This document shows, piece by piece, positions 48,001 to 55,829 of a stretch of DNA of 64,000 nt; positions within the stretch are counted from its first letter, which is position 1; each line of letters starts with the position of its first letter. Source of the stretch: Solirubrobacter sp035555675. GTDB lineage: Bacteria > Actinomycetota > Thermoleophilia > Solirubrobacterales > Solirubrobacteraceae. The stretch covers positions 38,607 through 102,606 of the forward strand of contig DATMGH010000124.1 of the NCBI GenBank assembly GCA_035555675.1, given 5' to 3'. The notes under the pieces were generated by a model. It was not told the origin of the DNA. It made no database searches and saw only the letters and a program-made list of their open reading frames with translations. The translations under genes and the position numbers were made by a program.

Positions 48001-49533
48001 CCGATCAAGGGCGCGTTGTCGGCGATCAAGGATCTAATCGGGCACGGCGGCAAGGACCCGAGTGGCCTGATCGGCTGGCTCACCGAACGCTGGGATGACG
48101 TCAAGGACGTCTTCGACAAGGCGAAGGACGCGGTCGCTGACGCCATCGCCGCGCCGTTCAAACTCGGGCTCGATCTGATTTCCCGGTTCGCGCTGAAGAT
48201 CCTGAAGGTCATCGGCAACATCCCCGGCGTCGGCGATCTCGTCAAGAAACCGACCGAAGAGATCAAGAAGTTCAGGGAAGCGCAAGGGTTCGCGCGGGGT
48301 GGAGCGTACGGCAGGACGGGCGGGCTGGTTTCGGCGCCGATCACGTTGATGGGCGAGGAGGCGCCGCGGTTCTCGGAGTTCGTGGTGCCGACGAACCCGG
48401 CGTACCGTAAGCGGGCGCAGGGGCTCGCTATGCAGGCCGCACAGGCTGTGGGGCTCGCGCAGGGCGGCATCTACTCGCAGGGCGAGATCGAAGACCTGTG
48501 GGTCGCCGCGAAGGGACCGGAGAGCCAGCGGCGGATCGCTGGCGCGGTAGGCATGGCCGAATCCGGCGGCGACACGCACGCGGTCGGACCGGCTACGCCG
48601 TGGGGTCGCGCCAAGGGCCTGATGCAGATCCTCGGGCAGGTCGTCCCGGGTGATTTGTTCGACCCGCTGGTGAACATGCGGAACGCCGTGAAGAAGTGGC
48701 AGGACGCGGGCGGCTGGTCGCCATGGGAGGCGTTCACTGGCCCGGACGGTGTCGGCTCGGATGGCCCGTACCTGAAGTTCCTCAACGGCGGCGGTGGCGG
48801 CGGGATCTTGGGGAAGATCGGCAGCGCGATCAGCGGCGCCGCTTCGGGCGTCGCTGACATGGTCAAGGGCCTGGTCGGGAAGCTACCCGGACCGGACGGA
48901 CTCGGGTGGCTCAAGGGCACCGGGAAGTACGTGCTGGGGAAGGTCAAGGACTGGATCAAGGGCAAGATCGGTGGCTTGTTTAGCGGCGGCGGTGAGAGCG
49001 GCGGCGGTGGCGGCGCGACGGTCACTGGTCTCGTGCCAGCCGTGAAACGGGCGCTCGAGTTTGCCCGGGGGCACGGCTGGCAGGGCACGGTGACAAGCGG
49101 GTTCCGCACCTACGAGCAACAGGCCGCGCTTTATCAGGCGTACTTGGACGGGACGGGGAACCTCGCGGCTAGGCCGGGCACGTCGAACCACGAGAAGGGC
49201 ATCGCGATTGATGTCACGGACACTGAGGCGTTCGCTGCGGCGATGCGCGCGATGGGCGCTGGGGCGTTGATGCGGAAGGTCCCGGGGGAGCCGTGGCATT
49301 TCTCGACTACGGGGTATGCGCGCGGCGGCGTGTTCGGCGGCCTGCCGTTCCTTGGCACGTATCACGGTGGTGGTGTCGCTCCGCGTGAGGGGCTCGCGCA
49401 CGTCGCGGCCGGGGAGCGGATGACGCCCGCCGGCCGGGGCGACAGTCCGCTCGTCTACATCGCGGAATACCACTCGCACGGGGACGCTGACGATGAACGC
49501 ATCGCTCGCAAGCTCGCCTTCCGGCTCAACTAG
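45000..49533 (+). CDS. Phage tape-measure protein with lytic-transglycosylase-like and M15 peptidase domains; one-base frameshift
   Basis: Tail-length protein, about 1,510 residues once a single extra base in the CCC run at 47144-47146 is removed; as sequenced, the frame is lost there and resumes in the +1 frame. GTG start has AAGGAGGT upstream. Residues about 1-170 are a coiled coil, 185-250 hydrophobic Ala/Gly helices, 255-560 a long charged coiled coil with repeated DAQDAV/DAR patterns, about 780-900 hydrophobic helices. Near 1,181 lies a lysozyme-like segment (GMAESGGDTH ... GLMQI) and at 1,358-1,437 a VanY-type carboxypeptidase (SGFRTYEQQ, SNHEKGIAIDV, EPWHF). Both would help the tail pass the cell wall. 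Confidence 0.85.
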
Positions 49534-49632
49534 ACGGTGTCGCGGTCCGGGGCCCAGGCCAACGCGCAACGCGCACACGAACCGCCCGCCCGGATCGAAC
49601 AGTTCACACATCACAGAGGGAGTTCACTGAAA

Positions 49633-49791
49633 ATGACAGGTGTTACACCGCAAACCCATCCTGACCCGAGCACGGTCGCCCCGAACCCAGCGTGCCGCGT
49701 GACCCGCGCTCCTACCGCCCCGTTGACGCTGCCCGTCACCTTCGGTGCGCCCGGGCGCACCGAAGGTGACACCGACGAGGAGATGAAATAG
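49633..49791 (+). CDS. Short ORF carrying a perfect palindrome (doubtful gene)
   Basis: Would encode 52 residues rich in Thr/Pro. Start ATG at 49633 has GAGGGA some 14 bases upstream. The last third is encoded by the 36-base palindrome at 49735-49770, so this may be only the leader between the tape-measure and fibre genes. Confidence 0.3.
   Translation: MTGVTPQTHPDPSTVAPNPACRVTRAPTAPLTLPVTFGAPGRTEGDTDEEMK
49735..49770. repeat. 36-bp perfect palindrome
   Basis: Two 18-base arms (left arm begins GTCACCTTCGG) with no loop, between the tape-measure and fibre genes and 21 bases before the fibre start. It could be a terminator/attenuator between tail genes, a protein site, or a cruciform. Confidence 0.8.
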
Positions 49792-50862
49792 ATGCCGACC
49801 ACGATCAGCCCGGCACTCGGGCACGCGATCATGACCCAGGGCGGTCCAGGAGCCGCACCGGGCTACGACGCGCAGGACTTCCGTCGCCTCGCGACTGCAA
49901 GCCTGCAGGAGGGCGTCATGGGCGCCTCGAGCTTCGAGGTCGTGCAGCGCAGCGCGGGCGCGACCCTGAGCGTCGATGTCAAAGCGAACGTCGCCGACGC
50001 CGCCTCCGGCGTTGCCGCTCTCGTGCAGGGCGACGCCGTCGCAGGGCAGTCGTTGTATCCCGTCGCGCCGCATTCGAGTGTGATCAACGAGGCGATCGCA
50101 TCGAACAGCAGCGGCAACCCACGGATCGACCAGGTCGTGCTTGAGGTGCTCGATGACGTGCACGACGCGAGCGGATCGAACATCGCGCGCGTGCGCGTGA
50201 TCGCCGGGACGGCATCGAGCGGGGCGACGTTGAACAACCGGACCGGTGCCGCCTCGTTGCCGGGTTCGTGCATCAGGCTCGCGGACGTCCTCGTTGCCAA
50301 CGGCGCGTCGAGCATCACCAACTCGCAGATCCGCGACCGCCGCACGTGGGCCTGCGGCGCGTACTGCCGGATCATTCGTAACGCAAATGGCGCCGGGAGC
50401 AGTGACGCTAACGCCTCCTACGCTTTGACGTCAGCGACCATCGCGTACTTGGACAGCGTCAACCTCGCCCCACGGATCGAATGCAGCGGTGCGCCTGTCC
50501 GAGTGCGGTTGATCGGGACGGTTGCGGCTACCGCCATCACGACGCGCACCGCACTTGTTTCGTTTTCCCCGCAGATGGACGGGTCCGGCGTTAGCGGCAT
50601 GGCTAGCATCGGCTCCAACCCAGCGTCGAACGACAGCAGCCAGCGGATTACGATCGTGTCCGATGGGCTCGCTCTTCCGTGCTTTGAGTGGACGTTTACG
50701 CCCGCGTCGGGTTCCCATGTGATTGCGCCCGCGTACGCCAAGCACGATGTAAGCGGCGCGACGAACGCCGAGATCTTCGCTAACGCGGCCCGGCCGCTGG
50801 TCTGGGAGATTGAGGAGATCGTCCGCCAGAACACGGCAAATAACGTCACCACCAGCGGTTGA
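49792..50862 (+). CDS. Phage tail fibre/baseplate-type protein
   Basis: Structural protein of 356 residues. The segment NPRIDQVVLEVLDDVHDASG followed by RVRVIAGTASSGA and SCIRLADVLVANGASSIT and the DRRTWA turn is a widespread signature of actinophage minor tail or fibre proteins. The second half (about 200-356) is beta-rich and Ser/Thr/Asn-rich, probably the receptor-binding part. GAGGAG stands before the ATG. Last tail gene of the element. Confidence 0.8.
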   Translation: MPTTISPALGHAIMTQGGPGAAPGYDAQDFRRLATASLQEGVMGASSFEVVQRSAGATLSVDVKANVADAASGVAALVQGDAVAGQSLYPVAPHSSVINEAIASNSSGNPRIDQVVLEVLDDVHDASGSNIARVRVIAGTASSGATLNNRTGAASLPGSCIRLADVLVANGASSITNSQIRDRRTWACGAYCRIIRNANGAGSSDANASYALTSATIAYLDSVNLAPRIECSGAPVRVRLIGTVAATAITTRTALVSFSPQMDGSGVSGMASIGSNPASNDSSQRITIVSDGLALPCFEWTFTPASGSHVIAPAYAKHDVSGATNAEIFANAARPLVWEIEEIVRQNTANNVTTSG

Positions 50863-50947
50863 TCGAAGTCGCCAACGCCGCGCGTGGTCTTGTTGCCGTA
50901 ATTGCCAGGGCGGCGGGGTCGGCGACGACGACGCGGAACCGGGGGGG

Positions 50948-51313
50948 TTAGCAGTCTCGATCCACGTACACGGTCACGCGCCGTCCCTTGTTGACGCGGG
51001 TGCCGGCTCTCGGGCTCTGCGAGACGACGAACCAGTTGCTCTTGACCACGATCCCGAACGTGCCGCCGCCGCGCGTCCGAACTTTCAGACCGCGGCGGTG
51101 GAGCACGTCCTCGGCAATGTCGAGCCGCTTGCAGCGCACGCTCGGGACGGTCACCTTCGTCGCTGCTGGCCGGGCGGTCGCACTGGCCGTGATAGCAACG
51201 TCTCTCGATGCGGTTCCAGCTTCGATCGGTTTGGCCACGACCATCGAGGGCGTTCCGGAGATCGTGATCGCGCTCGTGGCCATGATCGTGCCCAGCACCG
51301 TCCTTGTACGCAT
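50948..51313 (-). CDS. Secreted single-PASTA-domain protein
   Basis: Protein of 121 residues on the opposite strand to the tail genes. A signal peptide (about 1-27) is followed by one PASTA domain (about 55-120): VPSVRCKRLDIAEDVLHRRGLKV ... VVSQSPRAGTRVNKGRRVTVYV (given in parts). PASTA domains bind muropeptides or beta-lactams and usually occur as repeats on kinases or PBPs. A lone exported one inside a prophage looks like a lysogeny-expressed accessory gene (moron). Two Cys may form a disulfide. Confidence 0.8.
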   Translation of the reverse strand: MRTRTVLGTIMATSAITISGTPSMVVAKPIEAGTASRDVAITASATARPAATKVTVPSVRCKRLDIAEDVLHRRGLKVRTRGGGTFGIVVKSNWFVVSQSPRAGTRVNKGRRVTVYVDRDC

Positions 51314-51426
51314 GTGGTCTCCCTCTTGAGTTTGAATGACCCTGAGTGAATCTACGTAGCGCGAACAAGGTGCGCCCTAGACGACTGCTCAGGCTTCGCA
51401 TGTCGAAACGGGTTGCCTGACGGAAG

Positions 51427-51456
51427 CCTTCATGCGAACGTGTGTTCGCATGAAGG
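51427..51456. promoter_or_regulatory. 13-bp inverted repeat over a start codon
   Basis: Perfect arms 51427-51439 and 51444-51456 (core CTTCATGCGAAC, loop GTGT). The right arm contains the ATG at 51450. It may be a repressor operator or an RNA hairpin that hides the start. Confidence 0.6.
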
Positions 51457-51680
51457 TTGTCTATCGCGTCACACACAGCAAGAAGCGTTGGGTCGTGCTG
51501 TTCTCTGCCGAAAGCCTCGAAGCCGTCGCTGAGGCGATCCTCGCCCAGCCTGATCCGGAAGCAATGGACGTGTACGCCAGCAGCGATTTCACGCGCGAGT
51601 TGTCCGTCGGCGAACGCGAGCGCCTGGACGAGCTCTTGGCCTCTGCGTCGAAGCCGCGCGCCCCGGTCGCGCGGCGCTGA
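51450..51680 (+). CDS. Small protein controlled by a start-site palindrome
   Basis: Protein of 76 residues (82 if the ATG at 51432 is used). It opens KVVYRVTHSKKRWVVLF, a two-strand pattern, then an acidic helix SLEAVAEAILAQPDPEAM; the tail is basic. No family recognised. Both candidate starts lie in the inverted repeat, and no ribosome site is seen, so translation may be leaderless or hairpin-regulated. Confidence 0.55.
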   Translation: MKVVYRVTHSKKRWVVLFSAESLEAVAEAILAQPDPEAMDVYASSDFTRELSVGERERLDELLASASKPRAPVARR

Positions 51681-51734
51681 TCGGCCGCGCGACCGGGGAG
51701 GTTGCTATCCGGTCATAGGACACCTCGTACCGAT

Positions 51735-51986
51735 TTACAGGTCCCAATCGCGACGCCACTGGCGATTCTCGCGGGCTCGGCGCGCGACGAAGCACTTGTC
51801 CCAGTGGCACATCCCGCAGCGCGGGTTGCCGCAGTCCCACGGGTCGGCGCTGTCCAGGTATCCGTGGCTGAAGGCTTTGGTGTCGCGGTGGTTGGCCAGC
51901 GTGGGGTCTTCGTGCGCCAAACGGCGGCGCCGCTTGGCGACGACTCGGTCGGTCTGAAATCTGCGGCGGTGGCGGGTGCGGCGCAT
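51735..51986 (-). CDS. Small phage/plasmid-type Cys-rich protein
   Basis: Protein of 83 residues from the ATG at 51984-51986, which has AAGGGA six bases upstream. The middle reads HRDTKAFSHGYLDSADPWDCGNPRCGMCHWDKC (in part), a four-Cys zinc knuckle found in small proteins of actinobacterial mobile elements. The N-terminus is very basic. Function unknown. Divergent from the repressor gene. Confidence 0.65.
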   Translation of the reverse strand: MRRTRHRRRFQTDRVVAKRRRRLAHEDPTLANHRDTKAFSHGYLDSADPWDCGNPRCGMCHWDKCFVARRARENRQWRRDWDL

Positions 51987-52373
51987 CGCGTTTCCCTTGC
52001 TCGGGATCGCCCTAGCCCTCGCCACCCGGCGAGCGCTAGGGCCGGGCTTGGAAGACCGCTTGCCGCAAGCTCGAAGGCATCACCCGACCAACTCTACGGC
52101 GAACGGTGCCGCGCTTGGGCCGCGCCATTGGGTCACCGTGGAGACACTGCGTGAACACCGTCTCGCGCACGTTCCGTGATCGGTCCCGATTTCCGCCGAT
52201 GTGGCACGGAACCTCACCGAATGGCAGCCACCACTTTCACTCTTGACGATCACGACGGGTTGCGCAATCGCGACTCCGCGTTGTACGCTCCGGCGAGCCC
52301 TCGGTTTGAGGGCGACCCGCCGGGGTGTTCGAGCACCGCCGACGGGTCTAACCACCCAATTGGAGGTAGCCAA
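51987..52373. other. Control region between the divergent Cys-rich gene and the repressor
   Basis: 387 bases without a convincing gene. Contains a 14-base-pair hairpin with one mismatch at 52009-52042 (GCCCTAGC outer arms, CTCGCC inner arms) about 23 bases before the Cys-rich gene, and a small CCCTC-GGTTT-GAGGG hairpin near 52304-52318. The lysogeny promoters should lie here. Confidence 0.5.
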
Positions 52374-52961
52374 ATGGATGGCTTGCGAAAGCATACGTCC
52401 GCGTGCGCTAACGCGCGCCCCGCAAACGGCGAGGAGAAGTGGTCGGGGCACCAAGGGCCGGATGCGCCGCAGCGTATCCGGAAGTTCCGGCGCTCGAGCG
52501 GCATGAGCCGCGACGAGGTCGCGCGGCGCCTCGGTGTGCGGAAGAAGTTCTACGTGGCGATGGAGGCCGGTGTCGAGCCGGTCGAGCCGTTCGCGGATGC
52601 GCTGGCCGACCTGTTCGGCGGCGTGAACGTCGACTATCTGCTCGACCGTCGGGAGCTGATGCCCGCGTCATACGAGGGCCTGATGACGGCTGAGGAATGG
52701 GCGGCTGACCGGGCTACCAGCGATGCCGCGCACGAAGTCCGCGAGGAGATCGCCGAACTTCTCGAAAGCCTGATCGACGACTCCGATCACAGCAAGGCCG
52801 AGGTGGACGCGACGTTCGCCGACCTGGACCGGCTCGTCGGCAAGCTCCGGGCGTTGCGTCCGCGGCTACTCGCGACCCAGGCGCGCCGCTCGGCGTACGA
52901 AGAGGGGTGGCGACGGCGACTCGCCGCGCTCGGGCTCGACAGTGACGAGGTGCCGGCATGA
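52374..52961 (+). CDS. XRE-family repressor-like regulator
   Basis: Protein of 195 residues. The ATG at 52374 follows GGAGGT; an in-frame ATG-class codon at 52176 would add 66 residues of unlikely sequence. Residues about 35-85 form the Cro/C1-type helix-turn-helix (IRKFRRSSGMSRDEVARRLGVRKK). The rest is an acidic helical domain (EIAELLESLIDDSDHSKAE) for dimerisation, without a peptidase site for self-cleavage. Likely the lysogeny regulator of the element. ATGA overlap with the next gene. Confidence 0.78.
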   Translation: MDGLRKHTSACANARPANGEEKWSGHQGPDAPQRIRKFRRSSGMSRDEVARRLGVRKKFYVAMEAGVEPVEPFADALADLFGGVNVDYLLDRRELMPASYEGLMTAEEWAADRATSDAAHEVREEIAELLESLIDDSDHSKAEVDATFADLDRLVGKLRALRPRLLATQARRSAYEEGWRRRLAALGLDSDEVPA

Positions 52962-53416
52962 CGGCGTCGGGCGAGGGCAGAGTCACGATCACGGTCAAGC
53001 ACCATCACGCGAAGATCGTGGTGGGCCACCTCAAGCGGAACTGGATGCTGCTCCCGGTCGAAGGGCAGGACGTGTTTACGCCCGAGTCGTTCGCTGCCTC
53101 GCTCGCGAACCTCAAGCGCTTCGCGAAGTGGCTCGACAAGCTCAACTGGGGTTGGCCGGCCGGTGACGTCAAGATCAAGATGACCGCATATGAGGCGCAC
53201 TGTCTCGCGACCGAACTGCTGGAGATCGATGTCGTTGGACTGGTGGATGACGCGGCGGAGCGACGCCATGCACTCTCGGTATTCACGGTCGGCATGGACA
53301 TCGCTGACCAGATTGAGGACGACGACGGCTATGTGCAGGTGTCGGTCTGTGCGGGCTGCCAGACCGAACGTGAGATCACTGCCGCCTGGCCGGACTTCCC
53401 GCCGGCGGCCGGCTGA
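52958..53416 (+). CDS. Hypothetical protein next to the repressor
   Basis: Protein of 152 residues, not recognised. A beta-rich start (VTITVKHHHAKIVVGHLKRNW), a KRFAKWLDKLNWGW helix, MTAYEAHCLATELLEIDVVG, and a final CAGCQTE Cys pair. Coupled to the repressor by ATGA, so it may modulate repression or immunity. Confidence 0.55.
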   Translation: MTASGEGRVTITVKHHHAKIVVGHLKRNWMLLPVEGQDVFTPESFAASLANLKRFAKWLDKLNWGWPAGDVKIKMTAYEAHCLATELLEIDVVGLVDDAAERRHALSVFTVGMDIADQIEDDDGYVQVSVCAGCQTEREITAAWPDFPPAAG

Positions 53417-53426
53417 GCGCGTTCAG

Positions 53427-53693
53427 ATGCGGGTTGAGTTCGACGATGACGACATCGACCGCCTCGCTGCGCGAGTCGCCGCCAAACTCCAGCAGCCTCA
53501 ACGCACGAGCCCGTGGCTCACCGCGCCCGAGGCGGCCGAGTACCTGCGGTGCAGCCTGTCCCGTGTCCGCAAGCTCACGATGCTCGGGGATCTCCCGTGT
53601 CACAAGGACGGAAGCCGGGTGCTCTACCGGATCGAAGAGCTGGATTCGTTCGTTGGCTCGGGCGGCGCGAGCGCAAACACGACTAGCCAATGA
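53427..53693 (+). CDS. Excisionase-family helix-turn-helix protein (copy 2)
   Basis: Protein of 88 residues, paralogous to the one at 39086: WLTAPEAAEYLRCSLSRVRKL, then LPCHKDGSRVLYRIEELDSF. Placed directly before the integrase with its stop overlapping an in-frame integrase ATG, as a recombination directionality factor would be. It is the better candidate of the two for the excisionase. Confidence 0.82.
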   Translation: MRVEFDDDDIDRLAARVAAKLQQPQRTSPWLTAPEAAEYLRCSLSRVRKLTMLGDLPCHKDGSRVLYRIEELDSFVGSGGASANTTSQ

Positions 53694-53767
53694 CCTTCCC
53701 GGGCGCCATCCGCGGCGTCCGGGACCGCGCTCAAAATAGAGATCGGATTTCAAGGAAGGAGCCGCAG

Positions 53768-55165
53768 ATGGCAGGCGCGCCGCTCGTAAAGACCCGATGG
53801 CCCGGTATCTACCGGCGCGGCGAGAAGTACGTGTACGAGTGGACTGACGCGCACGGCCAGCGCCGGCGCGGCACCGCCGGCACGCGCGAGGAAGCGTCCC
53901 GGCTGAAGGCCGACCGCGAGGCTGAGGCTGCCCATGGCGAACTTGGTGAAGCCGGCGCTCGCGGACGGGTCACGCTCGCTGCGTACGCGCTCGAGATGTA
54001 CGGCGCGGACCTGAGCCGCGAGCCGGGCGCGGTCCCGGCCCGCGGCAGGTACGCGGGCCGTCGCGGCGCGATCCGCGACAGCACCCGCGACGACTACCGG
54101 CGGCAGATCGAGCGGTACTGGCTGCCCACGCTCGGCAAGACACGGCTCGGGAAGATCGCCGCACCCGACATGAGTCGGGTACTGGCGAAGCTCGCGGCGC
54201 GCGGCGGGCACGATCTCCGCGCGGCCCGCGGCGAACGATCGCTCGCCGAGCAGGCCAAGACGATCGACGTCCCGCTTGTGGCACTGGAACGAGCCGAGCG
54301 GGCCGGGCAGGTGGCGCCCGCGCACGCGAAGAAGATCGCCGAGCACTACGGGATCGCGGCGGGCGAGATCACGTATCTCGCGGACAGCAGCCTGCAGCGC
54401 ATCTTCGCGCCGATGGCCGCGTTGCTTGCGACCGCGGCCGAAGAGGGCTTGATCCCGTTCAACCCGTCACCGTCGGTGCGCGTGCCGACCGGACGCGACG
54501 AGCTGCGCAAGTTCGAAGAGGTCGACGAGGACGACGACGATCCGGCGCCGGGGAAGGCGCGTGCGTTGACTCGCGAGCAGCTCGACGGGTTCCTGCTCGT
54601 CGTCGACCAGCGGTGGCGGCTGTTCTTCCGGTTGCTCGCGAGCACGGGCCTGCGTGTGTCGGAGGCGTTCGCGCTTCGCTGGAAGGATCTCCAGCTCAAC
54701 GGGTCGCGGCCGGTCGTCCGGGTTCGACGAGCGTACGTCCGCGGCGTGTACGGGCCGCCGAAGAGCCGTCACGGTCGCCGCGACGTGCCGATCGGTCATG
54801 AGCTCGTGCTCGCGCTCCGAGACCGCCGGGCCGGATCGGAGTGGCCGGAGCCCGGCGATCTCGTGTTCCCTACGACCAACGGCGCGGCGATGGACGACGG
54901 CAACCTGCGCAAGCGGACGCTCAAGCCCGCGGCGGAGGAGGCCGGTGCGGCGTGGGCGGGCTTCCATTCGTTCCGGCACTCGTGCGCGTCGATGCTGATC
55001 GCGGAGGGCCGGAACATCGTGCAGGTGTCACGTTGGCTGGGGCATCACTCGGCGAGCTTCACCCTCGACGTTTATGCACACCTCATGGACGACGGCGTCG
55101 GCGACGCGCTGAGCCTCGGAGGGGATACACAGGGCGTTATCAGGTGGTGCGCCCGCACCACCTGA
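53768..55165 (+). CDS. int: Tyrosine integrase with an inserted helix-turn-helix-like segment
   Basis: Site-specific recombinase of 465 residues; ATG at 53768 with AAGGAG upstream. Arm-binding domain about 1-60, core-binding about 100-235, catalytic domain about 265-440 with R296, K332, H400, R403, H426 and nucleophile Y436. Between residues 148 and 201 the core-binding domain carries about 50 extra residues (LAEQAKTIDVPLVALERAE ... AKKIAEHYGI) that look like a Cro/XRE helix-turn-helix. The C-terminus after LSLGGDTQG is altered by a 74-base duplication; the second repeat copy keeps a tail of about 20 further residues in another frame. Confidence 0.92.
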   Translation: MAGAPLVKTRWPGIYRRGEKYVYEWTDAHGQRRRGTAGTREEASRLKADREAEAAHGELGEAGARGRVTLAAYALEMYGADLSREPGAVPARGRYAGRRGAIRDSTRDDYRRQIERYWLPTLGKTRLGKIAAPDMSRVLAKLAARGGHDLRAARGERSLAEQAKTIDVPLVALERAERAGQVAPAHAKKIAEHYGIAAGEITYLADSSLQRIFAPMAALLATAAEEGLIPFNPSPSVRVPTGRDELRKFEEVDEDDDDPAPGKARALTREQLDGFLLVVDQRWRLFFRLLASTGLRVSEAFALRWKDLQLNGSRPVVRVRRAYVRGVYGPPKSRHGRRDVPIGHELVLALRDRRAGSEWPEPGDLVFPTTNGAAMDDGNLRKRTLKPAAEEAGAAWAGFHSFRHSCASMLIAEGRNIVQVSRWLGHHSASFTLDVYAHLMDDGVGDALSLGGDTQGVIRWCARTT

Positions 55166-55208
55166 TGCGCGTCGGCGACGCGCTGAGCCTCGGAGGGGAT
55201 ACACAGGG
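55095..55208. repeat. 40-bp direct repeat with internal 13-bp inverted repeat at the integrase end
   Basis: Copies at 55095-55134 and 55169-55208, 74 bases apart. Between them is a perfect 13-base inverted repeat ATCAGGTGGTGCG / CGCACCACCTGAT (55139-55151 and 55154-55166) with a two-base loop. Removing 74 bases joins the integrase frame to the tail ending at 55263. Confidence 0.85.
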
Positions 55209-55319
55209 GTCGGGTTCTGCGTCTCGGGACGTCTCGTCCGCGCTGGACCGACAGTCCGCGTAGGTTAGATTTGCAGGCATTTCTTGACTCGACCTAGCGC
55301 GCGCGAGGCGCGTGGGGCG

Positions 55320-55367
55320 ACTCGTAATGAAGGGGTCCCCGGTTCGAGTCCGGGTGTCGGCTCCTCA
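55320..55367. repeat. attR: 48-bp copy of the tRNA-Thr 3' end
   Basis: Exact copy of 38034-38081. It marks the right end of the element and is a tRNA remnant, not a functional tRNA. Confidence 0.95.
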
Positions 55368-55368
55368 C

Positions 55369-55397
55369 CGGAAGGCCCTGGTTTGCAGGGCCTTCCG
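55369..55397 (+). terminator. Hairpin after attR, probable original tRNA terminator
   Basis: Perfect 12-base stem CGGAAGGCCCTG / CAGGGCCTTCCG with a 5-base loop, one base past attR. It holds the place a chromosomal tRNA-Thr terminator would have had before integration. Confidence 0.7.
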
Positions 55398-55829
55398 TGG
55401 TCGTGGGGGGCGTGCTGGTGAAGGGTTCACCCCTGATTCTGGGGGCGTTCTGGGGGCGCGCGTTCGTGAAGACTGCCCTCGCACCGGCGTTCCGACGTCG
55501 CCGTCGCCTGTCGCGGACCGCCGTCTCGCGTGCCCGCAGACAAAGATGACCAGGTGGCGCCTGGCCTCCGTCTTGCGAGGGCACGGCGACGAGCGTGGCC
55601 GAGCGCACTGACGCCCGCGCGGCGGTCGGCTGCCCTATTCTGCGGCCGCTCGGCGACCGGCGGGATGCCACATGCCTGCCACGCAAGCGCGAGCCGCCGG
55701 TGCGTGACCGCGCGCCGCGACCTGGTCGCGTGCGTGCGCCAGGCATCGAACTCGCCGAGGACGACGTCGTGTTCCTGCGCAGCCTCTCCCGACCGGCGCG
55801 GATCGGGCAGCCGCGCACGCTCGGCAGCT
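55398..55829. other. Region without a convincing gene
   Basis: 432 bases. Short open frames exist (for example 55595-55831, with ELAEDDVVFLRSLSRPARIG), but none has a ribosome site or a recognisable family. Probably decayed sequence belonging to the insertion remnant that follows. Confidence 0.5.

Larger units (their letters stand above)
38034..55367. mobile_element. Integrated phage-derived element in tRNA-Thr
   Basis: About 17.3 kb between two perfect 48-bp att repeats. Order on the plus strand: small leader ORFs, HTH protein, Top6A-like protein, primase-type zinc protein, a run of small overlapping genes, HNH nuclease, tail-type protein, tape measure, fibre-type protein, a reverse-strand PASTA protein, an accessory/regulatory stretch, XRE repressor, second HTH protein and integrase next to attR. 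Terminase, portal, maturation protease, capsid and holin genes are not seen. One extra base interrupts the tape-measure gene, and the integrase 3' end is rearranged. Confidence 0.93.

Noticed and set aside
52176..52373. N-terminal extension of the XRE repressor from the upstream start
   Set aside because: The extra 66 residues have no domain character and the strong GGAGGT site precedes the ATG at 52374.
55294..55818. Minus-strand frame over attR ending in a SRHPDSNRGPLHYE-type sequence
   Set aside because: This is the well-known spurious translation of a tRNA gene; there is no ribosome site and it crosses the att repeat and terminator.
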